A stretch of 64,000 nucleotides of DNA, from the NCBI GenBank assembly GCA_020205615.1, contig CM035170.1, forward strand, positions 12,206,980-12,270,979. The letters are read 5' to 3'. A program made the position numbers and the translations under genes. Each line of letters opens with the position of its first letter. Positions within the stretch are counted from its first letter, which is position 1. A model generated the notes under the pieces. The model had not been told where the DNA came from. It ran no database searches and saw nothing but the letters and a program-made list of their open reading frames with translations. Shown here piece after piece: positions 11,270 through 22,607 of this stretch. Source of the stretch: Panax quinquefolius (lineage: Eukaryota; Streptophyta; Magnoliopsida; Apiales; Araliaceae).

Positions 11270-12513
11270 GAAGTCAATCAAATGCAGATGCGAGTTGATG
11301 AATTTAGCATTATGTAATAGAGTGGATATCACAATTCCAACTAATGGAAGAGCAACCGGAACATTAGAAACCCCAGGTTTGTTAAAAACAAATGGGGATG
11401 TAGAGTATCTTCAGGATGAATACATTTGAGTCTTCCGATTCCTCACTATATGAAAAAGCTAAAAGGGTTCATAATAGTCCGAACTGCAACCCTTTCTGGA
11501 ATAAAAATCAGACAGGCATAGCAACAGCAGAAAAGCATTGGAGTGATGATTTGTAAGAATTTTGCTACTGAGCTATTTCATATATTGATGCTTCCTGTTT
11601 GTTTGTGATCGTTCAAGCATACGTGTTGCTAGCTAGATTACTAGTGCATTTGTACAAAAGGTGTTGCTTGAACTCAACCCCAAAAATTGGGTTCTTTCCT
11701 GATCATTATGGCAGTAATTCATATATAAATGTGGCAATCTATCTATATATATATATGATGTTGTGTTCTTGTCCATGGAATGAGTTCACTTGTTTGTAGC
11801 ATAGAACCCGAGCTCTAAGGTTCCAGTTTTGTAGAATAAGACCTTTCCTTTCAACATCTCGGTAAATAATGGATTTATCTTCTGGTACGAGATTTTTAAT
11901 TTTCATAATTTCAGTAACTTTCCATGGTTTTTAGTATTTACCCACTACCTATATATTCAATGATACACATGGAGTTCTTGAGGACATTTAACTACCATTA
12001 TGGTTGTTGTCCCTAGAATTTTTCAGTAAATTAATAATCATATATCTTCCCTCTGCTGATCAATATAGAAGCAATAGACTAAAGAGTTTGATGCAGCTTT
12101 TGAATTTCCAGATTTAAGTTTGTCATAAAGCAAATATCATGGGCTTTATTATTAAATGTGCTACAACATAATAAAGTAAGGGAATTGATATTTTTACGGG
12201 TAAAAATAATAATTTTACAGGGTTCTTCTTACATGCATAATAGATTGGTTCCACAATCATGTGAGACATACCTTGTGGAAATATCAAATTTTACTTGTGA
12301 AAATATCAATTCTACGTAAGTAATTCAACTTTCTTATCATTCCCAATATGTTTTCTGTTTCTGAAATTTATTTTCAATTTTTATATTTCATGTTCTTAGT
12401 TCAAATAGGACAACCTTATATGGCTTATTGTTCTTGATTAACCCGAGTCAACAAGGTAACATCTGATCTTTTATGTTAATTGTTAAGTTGTTTTTGTGAG
12501 TATTTAAAGACTA
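11270..12513. other. 3' flank of the acidic protein gene
   Basis: The first 160 bases hold an open frame in another phase (to a TGA at 11427) that may be the lost C-terminus. The rest looks like 3' UTR and intergenic DNA. ATATATATAT at 11744-11755 is the only simple repeat. No separate gene is supported. Confidence 0.45.
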
Positions 12514-12522
12514 AACTATTAA

Positions 12523-13592
12523 GAGTAAAATACACTCACACCCCCTGTAGATAATCATAATAACATTCACCACCCTTTTAGTTTTTAAAGTAATAAATGA
12601 TCTTCTCAGTCTTACAATATGTAACATTCAACTTTTTAGTGTGGTTGACCAACTAATATTTAAAAATATTTTTAATATAATATTTAATACACCCTTCAAG
12701 TTATAATGTTTAATTTCTTCACTAAATATAAATTTGTATATCATAATTTTTACTTTACTTGATCTAATTAATTAATTATGAAATTGTGCAATAAATAACA
12801 TAAAAGACAAAAATAATAAATATTCATTTTATCGGGAAAATAAAGTCATACAATTTTTACTAATTAAATTTCTCAAATATTAAAATTTACGTGATATATA
12901 TTAAAATATATTTTTTTGTAATTAAAAAGTATAATGTTAATACCCATAAAAATTACAAATTAACGCAATAAAATAATTATTAATTTTTTCAAATATTAAA
13001 ATTTACGTAAAACAAACTTATTACAATTTAAACGAATCTTATTACTCATATAAAAAAGTATTAAAAATTATATTAATTATTTTTTCATATATTAAACTAA
13101 ACATAAGTCACACTTAAACATAATTATTTACAATAAAAATGATAAATGTTATTACTCAAAATATATATATATATATAAGGAAATTTTTTTATAAGATAGA
13201 GGTAGTAATAAATATAATTATATTTTTTATTTAACATTGCATAAAAACTTTGTCAACTGTATACTAAAAAAATGTAATCAAAATCATAAACATCCCAATT
13301 TTTTATATACTCAATAAAATTTAACATATAAAATTATAATATGAAACTAAAATTCAAATAATATTTTTGTTGTTAAATATCAAAAACTAAACTATCAATA
13401 TACTCAATCACTCTAATTAGAATAGCTTCATTAATAATTTAATTTAAATTTTTTAATATTTGTATCACTTATCCAAAAATATGTTTTAATTAAACTAAAT
13501 TAGTTTTTTATAAGTTACCAATAATTTAAGTGAGATAGTTTTAATTACAAATTACTATAATTAAAATGTATTGTATTAAAAAAAGGATAATT

Positions 13593-13642
<50 letters not shown>

Positions 13643-13804
13643 TATTTAGTAATTAAAATTTGATAAAATACAAGGGTAAATATGTAACTTTATCTATTTA
13701 GTCAACCCTAAAAACTTGCAGGGGTACTATCTGTTACTTAAAAAACTAGAGAAAAAGTGAGTGTTATTATGATTATCTAGAGGGGGTGTCATTGTATTTT
13801 ACTC
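12523..13804. mobile_element. Non-autonomous Mutator-like element
   Basis: 1,282 bp flanked by a perfect 9-bp duplication AACTATTAA (12514-12522 and 13805-13813). The terminal inverted repeats start GAGTAAAATACA and continue through ACACCCCCT and AGATAATCATAATAACA on both sides. Weaker similarity reaches about 130 bp inward. The interior is extremely AT-rich with a (CA)n(TA)n tract and no transposase frame. A 9-bp duplication with long inverted repeats is the Mutator pattern. Confidence 0.9.
13594..13642. repeat. (CA)n(TA)n microsatellite
   Basis: A compound dinucleotide tract near the right end of the Mutator-like element: CA repeats followed directly by TA repeats. Confidence 0.93.
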
Positions 13805-13813
13805 AACTATTAA

Positions 13814-14775
13814 TATATGCTTAGTACTTCCTACCAAATCATAATCATTATGCTGATGAGGTCTGTGGTTAAGGCTGAAATACTGTGACCTATAAGTCAA
13901 TTCTATTTCTTTCTTTATGTGTGTTTTTTCCTTCTTATTATTATCATTTTATTAATTGATCGATGATTTTTCTGGGCATTTCTTACTTTTTCACACACAT
14001 TCGAAAAACTTTTTTGCCATTTACAACACAGAAGAAAAAAAATTGGCCAAACATTATAAAACTGTTAAATTGAAATAATTTTGTATTATAAACTATGGAT
14101 CAGTCTTTTAATGCATTTTTCTTATTTATTTTCTCGATGAAAAACGATAAACAAGTCAAATAATTCATTATTTATTCAAGTATTCAGCTTTTTTATTTTA
14201 TAATTTTTTTATATAACCTTTTCAAATATTTCTCTTATATAAAAGATTATGATTAATCATTTAATTTTTGAGTAATTGTGATGATATTTTTAAAAGTAGA
14301 TTAATTCAATTAGTTTTGGAACCGATATAGCACCGCACCGCACGGTTCAAAATTACACCGTACACAAACGATTTTATGTATTATTTTAGATTTGTCAAAT
14401 CACACCTAAACGATTTCGTGTGCGGTTTAAATTTTAATTCGCAGTATACTCACTCTTAATTACTATAAAATGCCTTAATAGATACTCCATGCATTCTTCT
14501 TTAATTAAAATTTTAGGTGAAAACACAAAAAATTAAAACATATAATTAATAATTTTTGATTGATTAAATTAGATATATATAAAATCTCAATATTACTCAT
14601 TTTAAAATTTATTAAAGAGATAAAAGAGAAACAAAAATTAGTACATAATATGAAAAATCAAGTCATTAATACTTTCTATAAATTTACAAATGATAGATAA
14701 AATGAAAAATTAACTCTTTAAAAAAGAAAAAAAAACAGAAGAGGGATATTACTTTATTCCACTTATCCTTTTGGG

Positions 14776-14779
<4 letters not shown>
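13814..14779. other. AT-rich intergenic DNA
   Basis: No coding frame. 14310-14460 has ACCGCACCGCACGGTTCAAA and related GCGGTTT motifs in both orientations, resembling the subterminal repeats of the hAT element at 43124-44058. It may be a relic of that family. Confidence 0.45.

Positions 14780-14807
<28 letters not shown>
14780..14807. repeat. (TA)n tract 1 of the TA nest
   Basis: First of five TA tracts that separate the insertions between 14.78 and 20.24 kb. The others are 14929-14980, 15199-15242, 19925-19970 and 20195-20235. Confidence 0.93.
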
Positions 14808-14924
14808 CAATTTTCTCCAACGAACTAGAGGGAGTGAACTAAGAACGAATCGGCTATAGCGACGAAAAAAATCGTCACTATAATTGGTCCGTTCTTAGTT
14901 CGATCCCTCCATTTCGCTGAAGAA

Positions 14925-14928
<4 letters not shown>
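14808..14928. mobile_element. Short hairpin element between TA tracts
   Basis: The two halves are imperfect reverse complements. The left half runs TCTCCAACGAAC...GAACTAAGAACG...TATAGCGACGA; the right half complements it, with a 6-nt A-run at the centre (about 14865). It is flanked on both sides by (TA)n, so the target is a TA microsatellite. No coding content. It fits a palindromic MITE whose TA duplication is hidden in the repeat. Confidence 0.7.

Positions 14929-14980
<52 letters not shown>
14929..14980. repeat. (TA)n tract 2 of the TA nest
   Basis: Pure AT run between the hairpin element and the 14981 element. Confidence 0.93.
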
Positions 14981-14983
<3 letters not shown>

Positions 14984-15194
14984 CAATGATCAAGAGCATA
15001 AGTCTTAAATAACATAATTCCTTAAATAGCATAATTCCTTACGTTTTGTAGTAATGGCGAGTGGTATTTTTGTAAATAAAAGAAAAACAAGTGGGACCAT
15101 TCTCTTTTAAACCATTCCAAAACGACGTCGTTTTAAGGAATTATGTTATTTAAGGAATTATGTTATTTAAAGACTTATCTTTCTTGATCCTTGC

Positions 15195-15198
<4 letters not shown>
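14981..15198. mobile_element. TA-flanked MITE, copy 1
   Basis: About 60-bp inverted ends built from direct repeats of TAAATAACATAATTCCTTA. The core carries a GTGGGACCA...CTCTTTTAA block and the 16-bp palindrome AAAACGACGTCGTTTT (15119-15134). Both flanks are (TA)n. The 19971 element has the same plan and core, which defines a family. The habit of sitting inside TA repeats recalls the rice Micron elements, although those are described as lacking such inverted ends. Confidence 0.8.

Positions 15199-15242
<44 letters not shown>
15199..15242. repeat. (TA)n tract 3 of the TA nest
   Basis: AT run directly abutting the copia 5' LTR. Confidence 0.93.
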
Positions 15243-15244
<2 letters not shown>

Positions 15245-15395
15245 ATAGAATATATGTGATTATTCTCATTATTATTGTAAATATTTTAGGATATTTATTC
15301 TTTTGTAAAACCATACCGCTTTTCTTATTCTTAGCCTAACTTGTAGGCATAATATTTATTTATATTTTGTATATATTACCAACGGATGAATGAGA
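15243..15395 (+). repeat. Copia 5' LTR
   Basis: Begins TGATAGAATATATGTG and ends near GGATGAATGAGA, where similarity to the 3' LTR stops. At about 150 bp it is short for copia. TGGTATCAAAGC at 15422-15433, one base off the initiator tRNA-Met primer site TGGTATCAGAGC, lies about 27 bp beyond, so the true LTR end may be a little further right. Confidence 0.8.
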
Positions 15396-15421
15396 AAAGA
15401 TCAAGGGATTATATTCTTTTA

Positions 15422-15433
15422 TGGTATCAAAGC
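15422..15433 (+). promoter_or_regulatory. Copia primer-binding site
   Basis: TGGTATCAAAGC differs by one base from the complement of the plant initiator tRNA-Met 3' end. Confidence 0.75.
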
Positions 15434-15483
15434 CCTAGTTTTCTTCCTCTCTACCATTTGCCATCTTCTTCTTCCTCAGATCG

Positions 15484-16289
15484 ATGGTCGACTCAAAACT
15501 CCATCCCGCCACCACCACCGTCACCAATATCAAAACAACCATCCCCATCACTCTCGATCTCGAAAGCGTGCCAATACAACAATCGGACAACTCTCTTCAA
15601 GCTCCATGCATGCCCTTGACCTTGTCCTCGACCACCTCATCCCTCCTACGGAAGCTGTCGCCGTCAAGACGGATGTCGAAACAGTGACTTGGCAGAGAAT
15701 CGATGCCATTGTCACGCAATGGATTTATAGCACGGTTTCTTTGGATATTCTCAACACTATCATTGATCCGAATGATACAGCAAAAGATGTTTGGAATCGT
15801 GTAGCAGATTTGTTCCAAGACAACAAGAATACGAGGGTCGTTCACCTTGAAACCCAATTCACCAACACTCACCTTCGAGACTTTCCCAATGTTGTTGCAT
15901 ATTGCCAGCGACTTAAAGTGTTGGCTGATCAATTGGCCAACGTAGGAGCAAAAGTATGCTCCCACGTTGGCCAATTGATAATATGATAGGAGATATCTGG
16001 CCTTTGCACAAGCCCGTTCGATGCTTTCATTAGAAGAGGAAAGCATGAAACAACGTCTTGCATTCTTGAATCGTGTTCGATTCCGCTTTGCTTATGCATT
16101 CAACTAATGATAATGTTTACGGTGGCAATAATTCCAAATGCAAGACAAGCAAATGCAAATGGGCATAATAATTTCGAGGCGAAAAATTATGGTGGCCGTC
16201 AGTGGTGGCAACAGCAGCATCTCAATGGTGGTGGTCGTGGTGGTAGTAGTGGCAACCGTGGTGGATCTCGTGGCGGGGACGGCGAATGA
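15484..16289 (+). pseudogene. Copia gag (UBN2-type), frameshifted
   Basis: From the ATG at 15484 the frame gives TTVTNIKTTIPITLDLES, the usual copia gag opening. It shifts near 15560-15610 into the frame that reads VLDHLIPP, WQRIDAIVTQWIY and LFQDNKNTRVVHLETQF, the conserved UBN2 core. At 15926-15979 an inverted copy of the preceding 25 bp forms a palindrome and ends the frame in stops. A Gly/Arg-rich linker (16190-16289) follows, and I see no intact zinc knuckle. It would assemble the particle in a working element. Confidence 0.85.
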
Positions 16290-16540
16290 CCTTCAAAGAC
16301 CGCCATCGGCCGCAACAATGGGCTTTCATGTCTCCTTGGGCTCCTGGTCACCTCCCCCACAGGGCTAGCCCACATTGTCCATTTTCCACTACAGGACAGA
16401 TCTGTCAATCATCTACAAAAAAAATTCTTGGGCCTCAACCTTCCTAAGCCCACTACACACTAGAAGCGTGACCCAAGTGTGAACTACGAACCTCTGAGAT
16501 CGTTGATGCGGTTATGCACACTCTCCCTTCATCAACCTGG

Positions 16541-17589
16541 ATGACAATTGGTACATGGATACCGGGTGCCACCTCACACACGATTTGCTAATCATGGTAC
16601 TCTCTCGTCTTATTTTAATTTGAGCAAACATAATGGCATTATTGTTGGTAATGGTCATACAATTCCGATTCTTGGTTATGGAAGTGCCTCACTAACCCAA
16701 ACAAATCCACCTTTGACGCTTAAAAAAATGTTGCATGCACCTAAACTTATTAAAAACCTCATCTCGGTTCAATCGATTTACTAATGATAATATAGTGTTT
16801 GTTGAATTTGACCCATTTGGATTTTCTCATGAAGGATTTACTGACGGGAAACACCTAATGAGATGTGATAGCTCAAAGCGATCTCTATCCTTCACCAAAT
16901 TTCGAGGCACACCACCTTGACTCTACCTTCATTTTTTCCCTGTTTTCTTTTAATTTGTGGCATTCTCGTTTAGGGCACCCTGAAAGTGCCGTTTTGAATT
17001 CTCTTCGTAGTAGCAATTTTATTAAATATAATAAGGCTCGCAATTCTTTTTGTGAATCTTGTCCTCTTGGAAAACACATTAAGTTGCCATTTAATGATTC
17101 TCGTTCTTTTACTATTATGCCATTTGATATAATTCACACTGACTTATGCACATCTCCTATATTAAGTTCATACGGTCATCGTTACTATGCTCTTTTTCTT
17201 GATAATTATAGTAATTTCTTGTGGACTTTTCCTATGTCCAGAAAATCACAAGTTTATTCTTTTTTTTTTTATCATTTAGAGCATATATCAAAACTCAATT
17301 CGAAAAAGAAATTAAACAATTTCAATGTGATAATGACCGTGAGTATGACAATGGTCCCTTTCGGAAATTTTGTGAATTAAATGGTATGTATTTTCGCTTC
17401 TCCTATCCCCACATCTCTCCTCAAAATGGTAAAGCCGAACGAAAAATAAAAACTATCAATAACATGGTTCGTACTTTACTTGCTCATGCTTCCATGCCAC
17501 CCTCCTTTTGGCCTCATGCTCTCGAAATGGCAACGTACCTTCTAAATATTCTTCCTTCCAAGACATTATGCTACTACTCTCCTACTTAA
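16541..17589 (+). pseudogene. Copia protease and integrase, frameshifted
   Basis: The protease active site NWYMDTG is at about 16549-16566, then the frame shifts to NHGTLSSYFNLS. The integrase zinc domain (HSRLGHP to CESCPLGKH, about 16960-17070) is present. The catalytic core shows FDIIHTDL and FLDNYSNFLW, and after another frameshift near 17300 SPQNGKAERKIKTINN with the catalytic Glu. A TAA at 17587 ends the frame before the RT region. All domains are recognisable, but no single frame spans them. Confidence 0.88.
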
Positions 17590-19519
17590 ATTCTTTATGG
17601 AAAAACTCCAGATATACCCATCTTCGAGTTTTTGGATGTTTGTGTTACCCTTTATTTCCTTCCACCACCATCAATAAATTACAAGCCCGTTCGACTCCAT
17701 GTGTCTTCTTAGGCTATCCGTCCAACCATCAGGATTGTAAATGCTATGATATTTCGAATCGGAAAATTATTATTTCTCGACATGTTCTTTTTGATGAATC
17801 TAAATTTCCTTTTTCGACACTTCATACTCCCTCTCCTACCTCCTATGAATTTTTAGATGATGGTTTGCATCCCCATATCCTTCATCAATTGCATGCCCCT
17901 ACCTCATTAGATCTACGGACTCAGCCGTCCACTTCCCCTGCTGAGCCTCCCTCTTCGCCCACACAAACATCCTCCCATTCCTCCTCAGCCCGCGTTGCAA
18001 CACAGCCCCCTCATCAGCCCACTCGCTCCCATTTTCCCACTTCTACGCCAACCCCAACATCCATTCACCCCGGTCCAATTTCCACTACATCCATTCGCCC
18101 TCCTCCTCCAGCCCATCGAATGGGAACTAGGAGTCAACATGGTATCCACAAGCCCAATCCTAAATACCGTAACTTAAGTGCCCACTCGACCACTACCTCT
18201 ATTTCTCCTATACCCCGCAACCCCGTGAGTGAACTTAATGACCTGAATTGGAAATTGGCCATGGAGGATGAATATGATGCTCTTATTCAAAATAAGACGT
18301 GGAAATTAGTACCTCATCCATTTGATGTTAATATTATTCGTTCAATGTGGATTTTTAGACATAAAAAGAAATCTGATGGTTTTTTTGAGAGGCATAAAGC
18401 CCGTCTTGTAGGTAATGGAAGGTCTCAAAAAGCTGGAGTGGACTGTGATGAGACGTTCAGCCCGGTTGTTAAACCGGCCACTATTTGTACCGTATTGAGC
18501 ATTGCTTTATCCAAATCTTGGGTCATTCATCAGTTGGATGTTAAAAATGCGCTTCTTCATGGTAATCTAACTGAAACTGTTTATATGTATCAACCTTTGG
18601 GTTTCAAGGATGCAGTTCATCCTGACTGTGTATGCTTGTTGAAGAAATCACTTTATGGTCTTAAGCAAGCCCCTCGTGCCTGGTATCAACGCTTTGCAGA
18701 CTATGTGGCCACTATTGGTTTCACAGTGTGTCCGATCATTCCTTGTTCATCTACAAAAATGGATCTGACATTGCTTATATTTTATTATATGTTGATGATA
18801 TAATTCTCACAGCCTCCTCCGATGCTCTTCGATTATCTATTATATCTCTTCTCAGTTCCGAGTTCGCAATGAAAGATTTGGGACAATTGAGTTATTTTAT
18901 GGGTATTGCAGTCACCCGGACTGCCCATGGCCTTTTTCTCTCACAGACAAAATATGCCGAGGAAATACTTGAAAGAGCTGGTATGACAGGTTGCAAACCA
19001 TGTCCCACTCCTGTTGACACAAAGGGGAAACTCAGTGTTTCTACTGGAAAGCCTTATGAGGACCCAACTAAATATCGTCGTTTAGCTGGTGCTTTGCAAT
19101 ATCTTACTTTTACCAGGCCAGATATCTCCTATGCGGTTCAACATGTATGCTTACATATGCATGATCCGAAAGTCGAGCACATGGATGCTCTCAAGCGTAT
19201 ACTACGCTATATTTACGGAACGAGTAATTATGGTTTGCATCTGTATAAGTCTAAACTTGACTCTCTCCTTTCTTATACGGATGCTGATTGGGGTGACTGT
19301 CCTGACACGCGTCGCTCCACCTCCGGTTATTGTCTATTCATCGGTGACAACCTGATTTCATGGTCCTCTAAAAGGCAACCCACACTATCTAAATCAAGTG
19401 CCGAGGCTGAATATCAAGGGGTTGCCAATGTTGTCTCTGAATCGTGCTGGATCCGAAATTTACTCCTAGAACTTCATTGTCCAGGTCCCACAAGGCAACA
19501 CTTGTATATCAAGCGATAA
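17590..19519 (+). pseudogene. Copia reverse transcriptase and RNase H, frameshifted
   Basis: The integrase C-terminal part (LRVFGCLCYPLFP) leads into a Pro/Ser-rich linker (about 17880-18120). RT_2 follows: WKLAMEDEYDALIQNKTW, RHKARLVGNG, LDVKNALLHGNL and KKSLYGLKQAPRAWYQRF. A frameshift near 18730-18760 precedes YVDD (18788-18799). The thumb and RNase H remain open (GMTGCKPCPTPVDT, YTDADWGDCPDTRRSTSGY, SKSSAEAEYQ) to a stop at 19519. The remaining C-terminus (about 19520-19740) is out of frame. The catalytic motifs survive, so inactivity is due to frame breaks. Confidence 0.9.
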
Positions 19520-19740
19520 TGTGAGTCAAGATACCTCTCCGTGATCCAAAGACAACATCAACGCACTAAACATATTGAGATGGACATTCATTTTGTTCGT
19601 GAAAAGGTAAAACGTGACGAAGTGCGTGTCTTTCATGTTCCGTCACGTTATTAGATTGTCGACATATTTACCAAAGGGCTCCCGCGCATTTTTTTTGATG
19701 ACTTTCGGGACAGTCTAAGCGTTCGACAACCTCCTACTTC

Positions 19741-19904
19741 GACTGCGGGGTGTAATAGAATATATGTGATTATTCTCATTATTATTGTAAATATTTTAGG
19801 ATATTATTCATTTGTAAAATCATACCGTTTCCTTATTCTTAACCTAACTTGTAGGCATAATATTTGTTTATACTTTGTATATATTACCAACGGATGAATG
19901 AGAG
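19741..19904 (+). repeat. Copia purine-rich tract and 3' LTR
   Basis: GACTGCGGGG (19741-19750) is the likely polypurine primer. The LTR begins TGTAATAGAATATATG at 19751 and matches the 5' LTR to GGATGAATGAGA near 19904. Confidence 0.85.
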
Positions 19905-19921
19905 TCGTTTTAATAAAGAGT

Positions 19922-19924
<3 letters not shown>

Positions 19925-19970
<46 letters not shown>
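19925..19970. repeat. (TA)n tract 4 of the TA nest
   Basis: TA run between the copia 3' end and the second TA-flanked MITE. Confidence 0.93.
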
Positions 19971-19973
<3 letters not shown>

Positions 19974-20192
19974 CAATTAAAGAAGCATTCTCTTAAATAA
20001 TATTTCTCCTTAAATAACATTCTTTTATTAAACGACGCTGCGTTTAGAGTGGCAGCGGGTGGCATTTTGTAAATAAAAAGAAAATAAGTGGGACCACTCT
20101 CTTTTAAGTCACTCCAAAACGACGTCGTTTTAATAAAAGAATGTTATTTAAGGAGGAATATTATTTAAGAAGAATACTCTTGACCCTTGCTC

Positions 20193-20194
<2 letters not shown>
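19971..20194. mobile_element. TA-flanked MITE, copy 2
   Basis: Same plan as 14981-15198: inverted ends containing CTTAAATAATAT and CCTTAAATAACATTC, a GTGGGACCACTCTCTTTTAA core, and AAAACGACGTCGTTTT at 20116-20131. It has (TA)n on both sides and the same orientation as copy 1. Copies 1 and 2 bracket the copia element. Confidence 0.8.

Positions 20195-20235
<41 letters not shown>
20195..20235. repeat. (TA)n tract 5 of the TA nest
   Basis: Right border of the nest. Confidence 0.93.
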
Positions 20236-20237
<2 letters not shown>

Positions 20238-20269
20238 TCTTATATGCATATATTATAGGAATAAAGTTT

Positions 20270-20530
20270 GATTAAGGCTTGTTTAGCTACCGAGTCGTGC
20301 ACGATCTCGAATCGAGTCCGAACAGTTTGAACAAATATGATTCAAATATCAATAGAAAATTATAATTTGAGGAGGTTCAAGTAATTTATCAAACTTTAAA
20401 ATTTACTCATATTTGAATCATTTATATTTCGAGTCAAACTCGAATCGAACTTTTAATCGAACGAGTTCAAATTGAGTCTGAACTATTTAGTTCATTTTAC
20501 CGTTTTAATTTCATCCGGCTGAATAAGGAA
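20270..20530. repeat. CGAGTC-rich repeat relic
   Basis: Contains GCACGATCTCGAATCGAGTC and TCCGAACAGTTTGAAC. It matches the relic at 25715-25990 and resembles the ends of the hAT-like elements. No clean termini. Confidence 0.5.
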
Positions 20531-20933
20531 ACATGAAATACCAAAAATTGCTATTTTTGTTGACATTCTAAATTCGTCCTGATCAAATGATTGCAAGTAA
20601 AAATTACTTGAATGTAGAAGAGTTTTGCTATATTTTGTGGGAAAAAAAAACTCTTCAATTTATGAATAAATAGAATAGAAAAAGTAAAGTCCCAAAAAAT
20701 GAGATAAAAGTTGGAAACTTCATTCAAAGGCAAAATCAATGTTCTTGGTCTAAGCAAAAATTATGCATAATCAGAATGGAGTGAAATTGAAGTGAAGATC
20801 TAGTAGCCTTTGATTGAGGACCATGTTTCCCAACTTTTGAGCTAGACTCGAGGGATTGCATATTTTTTGGGATATGCACAACTATGTCACAACACTCCCA
20901 AATCCCAATAAAATAAACATAAATTATTTATTA
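20531..20933. other. Intergenic DNA
   Basis: AT-rich. The only long frame (minus, 20551-20757) lacks an ATG at its start and any family resemblance. Nothing supported. Confidence 0.4.
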
Positions 20934-21210
20934 CCTCCGTTCTTAAAAAAAAAAATTATAGTTTAAAATTTTTTTATGTGAATTAAAAAAATATTATTTA
21001 TCAAGTAAAATTTATTTAAAATTACATCACTACCCTTTTATGAGAAGTTGAAAACTATTAATACAAGGGAGAGAATTTCTTGGGACAATGAGAGAAGGTA
21101 GGAGTAATATAGAAAAATAAATAATTTATTCTCCTCGAAAGTTGTAAACGACAAACATTTTAGAATAAATTTTTTTTTCTAAAACGACAAACTTTTAGGA
21201 ACGGAGGGAG
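20934..21210. mobile_element. Stowaway-like MITE
   Basis: Starts CCTCCGTTCTTAAA after TA and ends GGAACGGAGGGAG before TT. The CTCCCTCCGTTCC-type ends and about 277 bp length fit Stowaway (Tc1/mariner-derived). The right target base has mutated. Confidence 0.7.
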
Positions 21211-22417
21211 TTGTGTCATTGTGTGAGTTGAAATTATATTTAAATTTATGGTCCAATTAAATAAAAAATTTATGATATTTAATTTTTATATTTTTTACCT
21301 TCTATCTCTAATGTATTATACATTCTTTCTCTCTAAAAATTTTTACTCTCTAAAAATTTTATAGATTTTCTCTTTAAAATTTGTAAATTTTCTTGATTTC
21401 TCTAAAAATTAATTTTTTATATACTTTTTCTCTCTCTCTAAATTTTTTATATTATCTCTCTCAAATTTTTAAATAATTTATGTCCCTTTTAATTTTTATA
21501 CACTCCCTCTCCATTTATTTATGCTCTCTTTAAATTTTTTAAAGATATGTGATGGATATATTATATTAACAGTACAAAATATAAATAAACATAGATATAA
21601 CTTAAAAACTAACTCAATATATTTCTTAAATGCGAAAACACGAAAAAAAACAACAAAATAAATGAATTGTACAGTAAAATAAAGTATAGTAGTAGCAAAC
21701 TTGATGGAATTGTGTCATTTACTCTTTATATAAAACAAAATAAAATTGATATATAAATAAGAGTTCCTTTATGAAACAAAGGGAGTCAATTTATATAAAT
21801 GGTTATCAATATATTAAACTTCATTCCAAAATATATGAACTATATTAATACTCTAAACTCAAGATAAAAATATATTTTTAACTTAAAATAAATATAAATT
21901 AATCTAATTTTAGAAAATCTAATTATTAAAATTATAAACAGTTTAAATTTTTTTTAGTAAATATATTAAAAATTAGATAAATTACACAAATTTTTATTAT
22001 AGAAATATCTTGGTATGACTTTGAAAAATCAAACACTAAATTTTGAATGAGTATTTTTTTTCCAATGAGAAATGTAGTCTCACTATTTTTTCTTGTTATG
22101 TCCTCTAAAATGGGTATAAGACCCGGTTATATAAAAAGTATCAATCCATAAAAAATAAAAATAAAATAAAATAAAATAAAAAGAGATAGTCAAAAAAGAA
22201 AGTGAAAGCTAACTTAAACTCAAAACGACATTGTTTTGTAAAATTAAATACTCTCCATACAAAAAGGTATTTTTTATAATTTTTTAAAATATTATTAATA
22301 TTATAAAAAAAAATACGCGAGGTAATCATCACCTCGTGCCCTCAAAAAGATATACAAAACAAAAGGTTTCTTTCATGTATGAGATTGAACACTCAGTTTC
22401 TGGTGCAGAATTTTTAT
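21211..22417. other. AT-rich intergenic DNA
   Basis: Long poly-A/T stretches, including CTCTCTAAAAATTTTTACTC-type short repeats at 21310-21480 and a run of TAAAA repeats at 22156-22180. The short minus-strand frame at 22141-22332 is low-complexity. No gene seen. Confidence 0.5.
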
Positions 22418-22607
22418 TTTACATATCCTGTTCACAATTTTTAGCGACGGATCGGATGACAGTTTGATCTGTCGTTATACGGTTTATATATTATGGCTGA
22501 CGATTCGATCGTCGCTAAAAAATTAAGATAACAGTTTTTAAGATATCTTGTGCGGGAATCGCATCAGTCGTCCGATCCATCACTAAAAATGATAAACAAA
22601 ATATGTT
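22418..22607. mobile_element. Small palindromic MITE
   Basis: The ends are imperfect inverted repeats of about 40 bp: TTTTTAGCGACGGATCGGAT on the left, and TTTTTAGTGATGGATCGGAC on the right read from the other strand, extending outward through ACATAT. An internal pair around TCGTCGCTAAAAAATT adds a second fold. No coding content. Confidence 0.65.

Larger units (their letters stand above)
15243..19904 (+). mobile_element. Ty1/copia retrotransposon, defective
   Basis: About 4.66 kb in the order short LTR, primer site, gag, protease, integrase, RT, RNase H, purine-rich tract, short LTR. Integrase before RT defines copia. It lies inside a TA microsatellite, so the 5-bp duplication cannot be read. 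The two LTRs differ at roughly eight positions over about 150 bp, so the insertion is not recent. The coding region is broken by several frameshifts and a stop, so this copy is not autonomous. Confidence 0.93.
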
